Assembly: GCF_019175285.1 (NCBI RefSeq)
Contig: NC_056524.1
Span: 146,544,948-146,608,947, forward strand
Length of the DNA stretch: 64,000 bases
From: Sceloporus undulatus
Lineage: Eukaryota; Chordata; Lepidosauria; Squamata; Phrynosomatidae
Reading direction: 5' to 3'
In this document: piece by piece, positions 1 to 11,500 of the stretch
Numbering within the stretch: the first letter of the stretch is position 1
How the letters are laid out: each line of letters starts with the position of its first letter
Program-made: the position numbers and the translations under genes
Notes under the pieces: generated by a model
Seen by the model: only the letters and a program-made list of their open reading frames with translations
Database searches by the model: none
What the model was told of the DNA's origin: nothing

Positions 1-493
1 GTCCCATTAATGGGAATGGCACAGATGTTTAGCATTTCCTCACTTCAGTCAGACCTAAAGTGGCCAGTGTTTTTGTCCAGCATTTAAATTATATTAAATA
101 TAATGTAAAAAAGCTAAATTTGCACTATAAAGCCTAATTACTGGGAACAAGAAATTCTAACTGAGCATGGGACAATGTCAGGAGGAACAAAAAGGCGTTA
201 CCTGCAGGTAAAAAAGAAAGACGACTCAGTGGATAACAGAGTGAAACTCATTCAAGCGAGTTAAGGACAGGTTAAAATCAAATGTAAAGGAAACCAGATA
301 TACGGTCAGACCCCCGGAATGCAACTGTTTTCAGATGCGCTTGTTCACAGGGACAAGAATACTGCGAGAATAATCATGCAAAATAAGAATAAAAATTAAA
401 ATAGAAAGATGGCAAGAAAAAGGGAAGAACAGAGATCGGAGAAATCAGATGGAAATTTTAAACCAAGAGTTAAAGTTGTTGACAGGACCAAGA

Positions 494-703
494 GCCTGAA
501 CAGACAGGCCCAAAATAATTGCTTGGGGCCACTTTGGAAGTGTGCTGTTTTGAAATGAGCTGTGTCCTAAGGGCCGAACGACACAAGCCATGCTCCAGTC
601 CTAAGAACTTTGGCAAAGCTTTGGCTTCTTAAGATGCATGTGTCAATTAAAAAGGCATAAGTCCAAAGTGACTCAAGCGCCTTATGTGCCTGTCTGTTCA
701 GGC
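494..703. mobile_element. Palindromic MITE, copy 1 (GCCTGAACAGACAGGC ends)
   Basis: Perfect 16-bp terminal inverted repeats, GCCTGAACAGACAGGC at 494-509 and its complement at 688-703, bound a 210-bp non-coding element. Internal sequence (GGGCCACTTTGGAAGTGTGC ... GGCATAAGTCCAAAGTGACT) is itself partly inverted. Related copies are at 9,263-9,495 and 44,452-44,615. Superfamily not determined. Confidence 0.8.
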
Positions 704-1029
704 CACCATATACAAATAAAAGACAATGGAAACAGAGAGATTAAAGGATTCATTCAATGAAGTCAGGCAATTTACAGCTTAAAATTAAGGAGGTTAAATA
801 ATGAACACAGATGATTTACATAATCTTTAAAAGAGATAATTGAGACATTGAAATAGTTCAGAATTTTCCTTACGATGCACCTTGCTAGCAGCAATACGCA
901 ACTAGACAGGAACCCATTCTCCATATGTCCTTTATTAGTTACAGTGATAAAAAAGTCCTTTTGGTTGTCAGCCGGACTAAGGGTTACTGAATTATTATAC
1001 TGATCTAGAGTAATCTGATGAAAGCCAGA

Positions 1030-1240
1030 AGCTGGTAGTGGTTTGGTGCATTGGACTGTGATTCTGAAGACCAAGGTTAAAGTCTCAGCTTGGCCTGAAA
1101 CCCACTGGGTGCCCTTGGGCAGTCACAATGCTCTCGAACCTTCAGGAAGGCATGGCAAGCCTCTTTTGAACAAATGTGTTCCAAGAAAGCCTCATGATAT
1201 GTTTGCTAGGTCACCCCCACAACAAAATAGTAAATCTATA
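1030..1240 (+). mobile_element. tRNA-derived SINE (ACA-type), diverged
   Basis: The stretch has a degraded A-box-like start (GGTAGTGGTTTGGTGCATTG), a B-box-like region, and the typical body CCCACTGGGTGCCCTTGGGC, ACAAATGTGTTCCAAGAAAGC and CTCATGATAT. The same family at 40,446-40,655 and, reversed, at 32,655-32,845 and 57,278-57,470 is closer to consensus. Pol III-derived, mobilised by LINE machinery. Confidence 0.65.
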
Positions 1241-1424
1241 CTGATTACTAAGAATCCACACAAAGTATATACATAACTCAGGTTAGATCAACTTTGTTAT
1301 TAAGCTAACAAAAATTTATGGAAGAAATCTTTGTATCCAGTCTGCATTTTGATTAGAATACATGTGTGGTAATTTTTCCATAAATATGAATATATATGGC
1401 ACAATTATAGACTTGCCCAACAAC

Positions 1425-1747
1425 GGGGCGGTTTCGCACCAGTGAAGGTTGCTGCGTTCCGGGAACCGCAGCAGCCAAACCACGCGTTCCCCAGGTGCAG
1501 CAACAAAGAAAGCGCCAATGGTGGCTTCGTCCTGTGCCCCAGAAGAGGCGCCACCAGAGGCGCGAGGCGCACACTCCGGCACCACTTCCAAGTGTGTGAC
1601 GTACCGGACGCTGCGTGCCCCAGCATCGTCAAAATGGCAGCGCCATCGATATGCAGCCGCCGCCATTGTGAAGGTATCATTTACCGCGAGGGACAAGGTG
1701 CGTCAGAAGGTGCCGCCGCCGCGTGCGAAACGCGGTAAAACCCCCCC
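1425..1747. mobile_element. GC-rich MITE, copy 1 (diverged)
   Basis: A CpG-dense block of about 320 bp in AT-rich surroundings has inverted ends (GGGGCGGTTTCGCACC / complement of GCGGTAAAACCCCCC). It shares internal phrases with the copy at 25,733-26,112, such as AAAATGGCAGCGCC and CACTTCC flanking GC-rich arms. Several overlapping long ORFs on both strands are by-products of base composition. Confidence 0.55.
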
Positions 1748-1918
1748 ATAGGGCCGCATCTGGAACCGCACCTATGTAAACTGAACAATAGCTCCTTACC
1801 AAGATTTAAATTAGAACAGTAGCTCCTTAGCCAGTATTCAAATCCTAGCCTGTTGTTATCAACTTTTCAAATAATACAAAAAAAAAATATGTCAAAAAAG
1901 GAGTCAGGAAGTTAAATG

Positions 1919-2276
1919 AGGCAGGTTACAGACCTGCCATTTAGGACGCGCTCTGCGCGTCCTAGGGTTAGGAAGGGGCTGCTGAGGGTTAGGAAGGGTG
2001 CCCTTCCAACCGGTCCACTGTTCCAACACGCGCGCACGCATCCTAAATGGCAGCGCCCATCCACATGGGCTTGCCATTTTTACGTCGTGGATCTGTCGCA
2101 TCAGACGGTGGCGCGGTGGCAAGTGATCGCGCCGCGCACCACTTCCGGGCCAAAAAGTAGCGCCATTGTGCCCTTTTTTGCTGGCGGAACCTTGTGGTCT
2201 GGCCGCTGGGGCTTCCCGCCGCAAGCTTAATGGTATCGGTGGGGAGAATAGCTGCTTGAAGGGCGGTTTGTAATTC
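1919..2276. mobile_element. GC-rich MITE, copy 2
   Basis: The left end GGCAGGTTACAGACCTGCC and right end complement of GGGCGGTTTGTAATTC correspond to the ends of the 25.7-kb copy (GGCGCGTTACAGACCGC). The orientation is reversed relative to that copy. The interior contains the shared phrases TAAATGGCAGCGCCCATCCA and GCGCCATTGTGCCC. It has no coding capacity of its own. Confidence 0.65.
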
Positions 2277-2661
2277 GCTCGAGTCTAGAAGGCAGAGAGA
2301 TGAGACGAAGTCTAACAGGGGTAAACTCCAACTTTAACCGCCTGGTAGGGTTGTTTTGAGGTTTACATGTCTCTAGATTTAGATGGGCAATTAAAACAAG
2401 GTTATAAATTTTCATACATGCTACCTTATTTAAAAAATTATCCACGCTTCCATATAACTGAGCGTTACTTCAGATTCGAAGCTAACTTTAAAATACGAGC
2501 CTTTCATGATCAGACAGGATTTACTTGGGAATTGTATCCCTAGAAAGCAACCCTGTACAACTGTAACTTTATTACGTAAATAAAGTATTGCAAGAGTTCT
2601 TATCCTATAGTACAGTGGTAGTGTTAAACATCAATCATTATCATTTAGCGGATACCACCAG

Positions 2662-2908
2662 GAGCCCTGGTGGCGCATGTGGTTAAATGGCCTGTACTGC
2701 AGCCATTCACATTCAAAACACAGGTTGCGAGTCAAGCCAGCAAAAGGGCCCAAGCTCGACTCAGGCTTGCTCCTTCCGAGGGCCGACTAAAATGAGTACC
2801 CGCCAGAACTGTTGGGGGCAAATTAGCTTACTTGCTAATTAGCGTACATTGCTGTTTCACCGATATGATCTTTTGGGAAGAGCGGTAATATATAAATAAA
2901 AATAAAAC
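2662..2908 (+). mobile_element. Sauria SINE
   Basis: Close to the lepidosaur Sauria SINE as remembered: GGAGCCCTGGTGGCGCATGT head, TAAATGGCCTGTACTGCAGC, GGCCCAAGCTCGACTCAGGC, GGGGGCAAATTAGCTTACTT and a 3' end AGCGGTAATATATAAATAAA. It is tRNA-derived with a BovB-like tail. It is the strongest single marker that the organism is a squamate. Relatives lie at 60,105-60,345 (reverse) and 62,306-62,515. Confidence 0.85.
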
Positions 2909-3964
2909 ATGTTATTAACATTACTCGTAAGCGTTAGGCCTTAAGAAGCAAGTTGATAAAGTTCTACAAACCAAAACCCGTAACAATAATATTTGGAGAA
3001 AAAACAATAGTATATTGTACATGTTTATGTCTCAAATAACCCTTGCTAAACATTCTTATGAACTTTCACATGGAGGAATGCTGAGAGGGACAAGGAGTGG
3101 ATCCCTTTCACATGAGTAACAGCACAGCTCCATTCCACCCTTAGTACTGTTAAGAAACATCTTTTTTTTACTATAAGGAATCATAGCCCTGGCCCAATAG
3201 AAGAAAATAAAATGAAAAAGCCCTACATGCACAAGGCTCTGCTGCAACCTCCTAAAGAGGTAGGGTTAGGTGCAGAAAATCTCTCCCCCAGGACTACACA
3301 AAGGATCCCTAAATGAGACCATAAAGGCAAATATATCATCTATTATATAGTGGCGTAGTGTGGAAATGAGGGCTTAAAAGTAAAAGAACACAAAACAAAT
3401 GGGGAAGAGAAGCGGAGCTAGGGAAAAAAAAAAAAAATTGGAAAAAAAAGAGCAGCTCAGCTGGTGGCTTTTTTCACACTCCCTTTACTCATCTGGTCAA
3501 AAGGCAGTCAATTGCAGTTGCTGACAAATTCTAACTAATGCCTTTCCCAATCCTTCCCAGACAGCCTTCCAACAGGTGCAAAAGGTGGATGCTCCCAGTC
3601 ATGACCCATGTAGACCACAAGTCCACCCAAAGCCCTCCCAGTGAGCAGTAATTCCTTGTTGTAATATTTTATTGGAAGTGAGATCACTAAAAATAATCTC
3701 TCCCGGCTGCTAATGAGATGCAGAATGTGTTTTGTTTTATTGTTATATTTATTGAATAGCCCAACTTATTCTGAACATAAGACGCAAAGTGTATCTATCA
3801 TGCAAGCAAAAATTATTCTCAAAATTCTACAACATAGATTCCAATCATACATGGAGAGAGAAAATCCAGAGATGCAATAGGGTCAGGAAAGGAAGAGACA
3901 CAAGACGACGCTGCAGACATAGGATGGCTTGAGCCATAACCAGGAATTCTAGAAAAAGATAGCA
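2909..3964. other. No gene; unassigned intronic sequence
   Basis: AT-rich with an A-run at 3,424-3,437. No exon, tRNA or repeat family recognised; the longest open stretch (63 codons, - strand) has no recognisable motif. Confidence 0.5.
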
Positions 3965-4108
3965 TGTACACCGGACCCTGGTTAGCCGCTGAGGTTTGGT
4001 TCCAGACCCCTGTGGATACTAAATCTGTGGATGCTCATCCATTAAATACAATAAAAGGGTGACCCTTATTAAAATGGAAAATCAAGGTTTGCTTTTTAGA
4101 ATATATAT
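3965..4108 (+). mobile_element. Tc1/mariner-type MITE fragment (same family as 58,041-58,254)
   Basis: The run GAGGTTTGGTTCCAGACCCC, TGTGGATACTAAATCTGTGG and AGGGTGACCCTTATTAAAAT matches the 58.0-kb element (GTAGTTTGGTTCCAGGACCC, AAATCTGTGGATG, TGGTGTCCCTTATATAAGAT). The right half is replaced by the following AT/TG repeat. Confidence 0.6.
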
Positions 4109-4156
4109 ATATATGTGTGTGTTGTGTGGGTGTGTGTGTGTGTGTGTGTGTGTGTG
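4100..4156. repeat. (AT)n/(TG)n microsatellite
   Basis: An AT run (about 4,100-4,112) passes into a TG/TGTGGG-type run to about 4,156. It separates the MITE fragment from the LINE remains that follow. Confidence 0.9.
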
Positions 4157-6180
4157 AGTAACAAACTGGAAGACCATCTCCAGATCTTCCCGACAGTGCG
4201 TTGGCAGCATATGAAAACAGCAGCCTGTCAGTCCTGCGGAAGAATCCTTAGGTTATTCCTCAAGAAAAGCCAAGACGGGTTTGATGAAACAATCAGGAGA
4301 TTCAGGAGCTGTTTGCAAAGAAGATTTGGTGAGCCCAGACCAGAGCATTTTACGAAGAGCGTAAAGCAATGTGTGGACCTACTTATCAGTCCACTCCTTA
4401 ATACAGTTTCAGATGATCAAACACTAATTACAATAAAGCCTCCATGTTGAACCGAGTGGCTAAACCAGGGGTAGGCAACCTTTTGAGCCGGGGGCACGGG
4501 TTGCTGTTCCTCAGACAACTGGGGGCCGAAGTCAAAAAAAAAATGACTATTAAATATTTTTTAAAAAATGAATAAATAAATAAACCGGGACAAATGTAGA
4601 CAAAATTTTCAAAATGGAGGGTACTGTTTTTTTTTTTAATGAGGACACGTGAAAACAATTTGCTGATTTTTAAAAAAATGTTATATAAATGCATATTTCT
4701 CTGAGGCTCTATAGAACAAGGGCCCCTCCCTTAGCACGCCGCTTGCCCCCTTGCCTGCCTCCTCCTGACAGGCCAAAGGCCCACGCGCCCGCACGCGATA
4801 GGCCAAGGCGCCTGGTGGCAATCGGCCGGCAGACCAGGCGGGGGCAGGGCCCAAGGCCGTGCCGGGCGCATCCGGACCCACCGGGCCGCAGGTTGCCTAA
4901 CCCCTGGGCTAAACACTTCAAGTCTCTTCAGTGTCAACCGGTAGTCCAAGGCTTGCTATTCAAAACATAATGACACAACAACCGATGAAGAAGGAATTGG
5001 ACACAGATCCCACTTTGAAGAGACCATTAAGGTCCATATGACAGATGAAAAATGGCAAGGGCTGGGCGGGATGATAGAATGCACATGAACTTTGAAATAC
5101 GGAGGATCTTTACTCCATTCAAACTCCATGAACTCCTTGTGAGTTTTCTGGAAAAAGGTGAACTGCAATCAGATCTCTGAGACGCAATCATCATCACCCT
5201 GTATAGAAAAAAGGAGCAAAATCCAATTGCTCAAACTATTCGAGGTGATACACTGCTCTCCATCTCTGGAAAAATTCCTCTGCAAGAATACTCCACTGAA
5301 CAGATTAGTTCCTAGGCTATGTGCAGAGACCTTCTTCCTGAAAGCCATGCGGCTTTAGAGCTAAAGGAGGGAAGCACTACAGATATGGTAATTTGCCCTT
5401 AGACAACTGCAAAGAAATGTAGATAGAAGAACAAAGGACTTCTATGTAAAATTTTTCAACCTTACCAAGCTTATCGACACTGGTAGTAGGAAAAGTCTGT
5501 GGCAGATCCCGAATGACTAGGATGCCCCCCCCAAATTCCGAAATGATTACCCTGGCTACATGAAGCCAGCAAGGTCAAGTCAGATATGGGAGACGCTCGC
5601 TTGGATCCCTTTCTAAGAACAAACGGTGTGAAACAAGGTTGTGTTCCTCGCTCAACGCTATTTACAATCTTTTTTTAGCATGATAATCCAAAGGGCTACA
5701 GCAGATCTGAAGAAGAAGTCGACATTTATATACGCTAACCATACAGATGGTAACTTGTTTAAAACTTAAGCCGTCTGAGGGCTCGCACTAAAATCTAAAC
5801 TAGCTATCCGTGAGCTACTTTTTGATGATGATGCTGCCCAGCTTGCCCATACGGAAGCAGCGCTTCAATGCCTAACAATCTTGTTTTGGCTACAACTGCC
5901 AGAGCCTTTGGGCTGGAAGTAAGTCCTGAAGAAAATGGAAGTTCTCACCATCCGGCACCACAGGAAAACACTACCATCCCCTCTTCCCCACATCACTGTA
6001 GGCAAATCTGTGGCTTAAGTCCTGTCCAGCATTCACCTACTTGGGAAATCATCTCCTTAGATGCCAGATTGATAAGGAAATCAAATCAGCAGACTACAAA
6101 GGCGTATCGTGCTTGTGGAAGAGCCAGTTCTATAGAGGCTAAATGATGAAGGGACGCATGTCACATAAGGAGAGTGACGA
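4157..6180 (+). mobile_element. Decayed non-LTR retrotransposon (LINE) ORF2, interrupted by hAT element
   Basis: Fragments in three frames correspond to a common vertebrate LINE reverse transcriptase. Near 4,270 is QDGFDET; near 5,290 NRLVPRLCAETF; near 5,620 GVKQGCVPRSTLFTIF (normally GVKQGCVLAPTLFS); near 5,800 RELLFDDDAAQLAHTEAALQ (the YxDD-equivalent DDAA); near 5,930 SPEENGSSHHPAPQEN. Many frame breaks show it is long dead. The 441-bp hAT insertion at 4,466-4,906 lies inside the element. Exact clade (Jockey-group versus RTE-like) cannot be fixed by eye. Confidence 0.75.
4466..4906. mobile_element. Non-autonomous hAT element with exact 8-bp target duplication
   Basis: The element begins CAGGGGTAGGCAACC and ends GGTTGCCTAACCCCTG, near-perfect inverted ends. 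It is flanked by the identical octamer GGCTAAAC at 4,458-4,465 and 4,907-4,914. Eight-base duplications and CAGGGGT-type ends are diagnostic of hAT. The interior is GC-rich without a transposase. The start of a related copy is at 48,114. Confidence 0.92.
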
Positions 6181-7289
6181 AGCACCAGGGACTCTGCCTT
6201 CTTGAAGTTGGTGAAATGCTTCGCTTTTCACTTGCAGTTCTGCTCTCAGGCAGCAGCTTATATTCCCTTACAGAAAAGGACAGATGATGTGACGAACTGA
6301 ACGTTATAAAACCAAGCCATCAGAATCCAGAGATCCAAGCCAAGCAGGTCTGGCTGAGGAGTGAGATCCGGTGGCCAATTGGGGGGGGTTGAGTCATGAG
6401 GGTGTAGAATCCGAGGGATAACCTGGAGTGGAGTTGGCGAAAGTAGTGAGGATTGAGGGAGGGAACGGTAGAGTCTCAGAGAGGACCTGGGTTCCGAGAT
6501 TCCTGATGGAAATAGTTAGGGAGGAAAACGATTATAGGTCCAGAGAGGGACAGTAGTAAGTTCTGGAAGTCAAGAAGAGAACTCAGTGGAGCCAGACTCA
6601 GAAAAAGGGTTTTGGGTTCAATAAGTTTCTTGAGTGATGTATAAGCCTTGGTGGCAGAGATATAATATAGAGTTAAAACCAAGACCTGTATATATGTACA
6701 AAGAAGACTAGTAAAACGCTCATGATAAATGTTACCGTTGACTATTCCGGTGTTTAAATAACTTTTATCGTGTTTACTTAGCCCCTATGGCCTGTGTTTT
6801 ATAGGCATCCACGCTACTGGCCTTCAAACACCCAAAGAGGTGTCAGGTAAAGGAAGAAAAGAGTTGTGAGGTGGTGGGCAATCGTTACAGAATGACAAGT
6901 TGTTGGACCTGGATTGCCATCAGCTGCTCAGTACGTATTTAGGTTTCCTTATAAGAGTGCTTAATCTATTACTACTGGCAGTTGATACTTTAGAACTGCC
7001 CCTAGGTTGGCAGAAACTGGGGACTAGTAATGGAAACGCATCCCATCATGCAGTACTCAGGCCTCAAACTGCCAACCGTCTGATCTTTGATCATCAGAAT
7101 ATTGTGTCGTAACCACTAGGCCACCACATCCCTATCAATGGCTCGGTACACAACAACCAGGAAGCACGTCCTGGGCAATAGTAGAGCTCAGGATACCACC
7201 AATCACACGCTCCAATTAGCGGGCCAGCGACATAATTGCGTAGCACTGCCCACACGGGGGCAACGTCTAGGAGTGTGGCTGTCATGAAC
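6181..7289. other. No gene; mostly unassigned
   Basis: Purine-rich G-runs near 6,378 and a possible tRNA-SINE remnant in reverse near 7,066-7,130 (CGTAACCACTAGGCCACC). Nothing else recognised. Confidence 0.4.
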
Positions 7290-8095
7290 GGATCACGCTT
7301 CTGTGAAGGACTCGATACGCAGTCTGGGGTGCGCCTTGAGGTGTCGCTTCAATCACCTTAACATCTCAGGGAGTGTGACGTCAGGAGCACCTGTGAGCAT
7401 CAGCTTCGCTGAGACGCCAGCTGCGTCCCTACCTGGGCCATAGGGACCACCCCTTGAAAACTGTAGTACATGCTCTGGTAACCTCTCGTTTGGATTTCTG
7501 CAATGCGCTCTACATGGGGACCCTTGTACAATCCCTGAAGCTGCAATTAGTCAGAATAGTGCGGGCAGCACGACTGGTTACTGGTACACCAAGCCATCAT
7601 ATACACGGTCCTTAAAGACCTACAGGGCTGCCTATTCGCTTTCCGGCGCAATACAAGGTGTTTTGGTTTGTTACCTATAAAGCCCAAATGGCTAAAAGGG
7701 GTTTCCAAGAGGCCAGATTAGTTGTTATACGAGGAGAGCCTTTTTCCATCTCGGCCCCCAGCCTCTCTGGAACGCGCTGCCTCTTCGGCTCCGCTCGCCG
7801 CCGTCTCCCTTACTCAGTTTAGAAGGGTTAAAACATTCCTATTTGAGCAGGGCCTCACCCCTGAGACTCCTCTGAAACCCTGAAGTAGTCTCTGCATCCT
7901 CGCCCCCATTTGTCACATGTCCGCTGGCATAGTGGGTGGTTTTTTATTGTTTTACTGTAGAAGTTTAATGTTATGTTTTCCGTGATTTTATATTGTGTAA
8001 TTGATAAATTGTTATTTGTCTTTGTATCTGGGAAACCGCCTTGGGTCAGAGAAGGCGGATACAAATAAAATTTTACCATTACCTTACCTTACCAC
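7290..8095 (+). mobile_element. L2/CR1-group LINE 3' end, old
   Basis: Readable in shifting frames: FCNALYMGTLVQSLKLQLV, then PIRFPAQYKVFWFVTYKAQM, and the terminal WNALPLRLRSPPSPLLSLEG type residues followed by LKHSYLSRA. The 3' UTR ends TGGGAAACCGCCTTGGGTCA and GGCGGATACAAATAAAATTT, with a TTACC-type tail. This layout is typical of L2/CR1-group LINEs. Confidence 0.65.
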
Positions 8096-8507
8096 ATGGT
8101 GCCCACACGTCCCTTCTAGAGGAAATGCCATCAAGGGCCTTATGACGGCGCCAAAAAAGAAAAAAAAAAAAAAGGAGCTGCTCTAGGTTGTTTCTTTTTT
8201 GCTGACAGTGGTACGTGCACGTTTGGTTGCTGTGGTACACTGTGCGGCAAACAGGGGTGGGTATTTCTCCCCTGTCTTTCTCAGCCCTTTCTCTAGCATC
8301 ACTCTAATCAGTTTTTCGCCTGAAGTGCTTCATTGCCTTGCAACCCTTATAAACCATAGATATAGTGCTCTCTATCACATTAAAAGGCCCAAACAAATCC
8401 TTCAAGATAATATTGTATACGTTTGGTGTGTAACATCTAGCTTGGGCTCTCAGGCAAATTTTCACATATGGAAGTTGAAAGTCAGTGTCTGAACGTTAAA
8501 ATAAATA

Positions 8508-8955
8508 CCATATTTTTGGCGTATAAGACAACTGGGCGTAATAAGAATGACCCCCAACTTTTCCCCAGTTAAATATAGAGTTGGGGATATAATCACCGTA
8601 TAAGCTACAATCACACCCTGCCAATGCAACACCAAATAAAAATTAAAAAAACTCAGGGATTTTTAATCCAAAGTCTTATGACATGGCAGATATTTAGCAG
8701 AAAAACAAGATTGTATAAAGCCTGCTTGATTGGTCAGCTCTCCCTGCCTTTTTTGTTCCATACCCCAGGTGCACCGGACGCCTGCAGCGTGCTCCGCCCT
8801 TCAGTTACATATGCGGTGACTGCAGAATTCTCCAGCCCTGCTGCGGAAGTTTTCACACACCTATAAGATGACACCCTGTGTAGAAGAATGACCCACCCCG
8901 ACGTTTTAGAAGATTTTCCTGGTTAAAAAGTAGTCTTTTATACGCCGAAATAAAG
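8508..8955. mobile_element. TA-flanked MITE (GGCGTATAAGAC ends)
   Basis: Left end CCATATTTTTGGCGTATAAG and the complement of the right end CTTTATTTCGGCGTATAAAA are alike over about 20 bp. TA dinucleotides flank both sides (8,506-8,507 and 8,956-8,957), consistent with Tc1/mariner target duplication. The interior is non-coding. Confidence 0.7.
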
Positions 8956-9262
8956 TAATATCCAGGCAAATGTGGGTAGTTTCACGATTGAATGCTATTC
9001 AATACGATGTCTCAGGATAATGCAGAAATCTAGCACATTCAGAGAGAATTGGTGGGCCCATTTAGACTTCGTCTGCCATGTTCTTGGATGTATGGGGATA
9101 TGTAAAAGACCCAGCTATCACATAAGCCCTCACCAAGCTTGAGTGATATTATACAGGCACAAGCAACCACCACAACAAATGAGCCTTCATGTGGGTCCAG
9201 GAAAATGTAGTTTTCCTATTTACATTGTATGCGTACTGGGTTTTTTTATTACACGAGACAAC

Positions 9263-9495
9263 GGCCTGTTACAAATACAGACGGCCAGAAATAAAGCGCT
9301 TAAGGTTGCCTCCTGGAGTTGCTATTTAAATGATGCATGGCCTAAGAATCCGGAAGCTGCACAAAGCTGCACCCATGCTTAGGTATGGGTGTGCTTTGAT
9401 GCGACCTCTGGACTCTTAGGAACCATGCTCATTTAAATAGCAAGACCGCCAAAGAGACCCGAAGCAGCTTTATGTTGGTCAGTCTGTAAACAGCC
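9263..9495. mobile_element. Palindromic MITE, copy 2
   Basis: The ends GGCCTGTTACAAATACAGAC and TCAGTCTGTAAACAGCC are inverted. Internally TGCTATTTAAATGATGCATG on the left pairs with CCATGCTCATTTAAATAGCA on the right, and AAAGCTGC/CAGCTTT likewise, so nearly the whole element folds on itself. Same family as 494-703. Confidence 0.75.
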
Positions 9496-10713
9496 TACAT
9501 AACCAAGAAACAGACAGGCCTTTGCCATGACCACTCAAGGAAAATTAGTGCGTCTCAGGTCAAGCACCCTCCAACAGCTATGGTGGGTGGGGACATCAGA
9601 GAGGGCTTTCCTCAATGGCTGCCCTTAGGCTCTGTGACTCCCGTCCTTAAGGAGTCCAGAATATACCCCCCTTCTTGCCTCTCCGTCTGTGGAGAGGGGC
9701 TGAAACGGAGAACAAACACTTCTTTTTCAGCAGCCAGGTTTTGAACTGAAAGCTTTTGACAAAAGGATTGTAAGTACTACTGCATTGCTTGTCAAATTGT
9801 ATTTTTTACATTTGTTAAAAAAAATCTTCTTTGAAGTACATGTGCTTGAATATGGTTTAATAGTTTTAAATAATGCGACAGCTTGTATGTTTTTGTTAAC
9901 TTTTAAATGTTTGAGCCATCTTGAATCTCATCTTGAGGAAAGATGGGAGACAATGAAGTTTATACAAGAACAGCAAACTTACCCCCTTGGAGAAAGATTC
10001 TAGTGTGGAATTAGAATTTATACAACACACAAAGGAACACAGTCCAGTAAGTGTAGGAGGTGCATATCTTGAAGACACGCTCGAAGTTGCTGCCTACATG
10101 ATCCATGTACTATTCAAGATGCTGATGAGTAATAAAGTATTTTTGCTTATTAATATTTGTCCGGTTTGTTCTCCTGAAAAAATGTACAGAAGCTCTCAAC
10201 AGAGAAAGTCTCCACATTTTGTGCTCAGTGTAAAGCAAGGTGGAAAAAACATAGACCAGAAGATCTCTAGTTCCATGTACTGGGGTCCAACACATCAAGC
10301 ATAAGTTTTTTCACTTTATGTGTCTCAATAAGAGCCACTCGGGGTTCTAGAAGAACTCTATTAAATAAGCACTAAAAAGAACATGTGTTTTAGCTACACA
10401 AAAATTAGAATATATGCTCTTTAAATATAGGGCACAGGAGAACTCTGAAAGTGTTGCAGAAAACAATGGATACTTCCTGATACCTGTACACAATTCCTTG
10501 GGAGCGTACATGTTGAAAATTCCATTACAACATGAGTGACTGGCATCTTTTGAATATGGGAGGCAACTGTATTCGTAGTCCCCTGCTCCACAGTCAAATA
10601 ACAAATAACATCTCTGTTTCTTGATACTTTTGTATTCAGTTTGGACTATGCGTCTTTCTGTTTCGTCTAGTTTCTTTTATAATGTTCAATAAGACAAAAA
10701 TGACTACTACTAC
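9496..10713. other. No gene; unassigned sequence
   Basis: Open stretches of 60-105 codons on both strands between 9,785 and 10,604 have no recognisable domain, no conserved neighbours and no shared splice logic with PDLIM1. A short (TAC)n/(TAA)n run lies at 10,704-10,730. Confidence 0.45.
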
Positions 10714-11230
10714 TACTACTAATAATAAAAAAAATATTTATTATATCTCCCGCCGCTTCCGTGTTTGAGGATCGAGGTGGGGTAACAGGCAGTTTAATAA
10801 AATATCAACATAAAACAACAGAGACCACAAAGCCTCAAGCCCAACCCTCCCGTCCCAAGTATGAAATTAAAAACAAAAACATGGTTAAAAAACATAAACA
10901 TGCAAATTACTAGAACAACAACAAACAAGAAGAATAAGAAAAGGAGGGGGAATTCAGTTGGTTCTGGACATTATCAATCGGGGAAGGCCTGCCGGAAGAG
11001 AAAGGTTTGTTGTCACCTTTTCGAAAGCCTCAACTGGGATAAAAGTGGGTGAATCCTCGTCCATCAGGTCTTCCAAGTTTATTGGGAGCGTTGACAGAGA
11101 AAGGACCTCTGGGAGGGCACCGCCAGCCTGGGCCTTTCGTGATTGTAACAACCTTCCTACCCACAATTGTTCTCTTGGGTTCTCTACAGAGGTTTCAACC
11201 CTTGGGAGTCAGTCACATCGCTTCCTGGTA
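10714..11230 (-). mobile_element. LINE-like remnant (reverse), uncertain
   Basis: From AATAATAAAAAAAATATTTA at 10,721 the sequence reads like the reverse of a LINE 3' end (polyA-like run then CTCCCGCCGCTTCC and many AAC-rich stretches). No protein motif was recognised in either strand. Confidence 0.35.
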
Positions 11231-11236
11231 GGAATA

Positions 11237-11500
11237 TGATCAGGAATCATAGAATCATAAATAATGAGTTGGAAAGACTAACTCTAGATCACTCTCGGTC
11301 ATCGCAGGATACACTACTAAAGCACTCCGGAAAGAGACGATCCACAACTTCTTTTTAAGACCTCCAAGGAAAGTGGGTCCACCAACCTCAAGGCAGTTCA
11401 CACTACTGTTAAAGAAGCTCTTACAGTCAAGAAATTCTTCCTAATGTTCGGTGGAATCCCTTTCCTTTAGATTTTGAATGCACACTCGTTAATGTTCTAA
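11237..11500 (-). mobile_element. CR1 3' end (reverse), diverged
   Basis: Read on the - strand it gives GGGATTCCACCGAACATTAG, GAAGAATTTCTTGACTGTAA and TTTGGAGGTCTTAAA-like text, ending TTATGATTCTATGATTCCTG. This is the CR1 3' UTR with its terminal ATTCTATG repeats. Substitutions are frequent. Confidence 0.75.

Noticed and set aside
1425-2276. CpG island marking a promoter
   Set aside because: The GC-rich blocks are repeat copies with inverted ends, and a third copy sits in another intron; no first exon follows.
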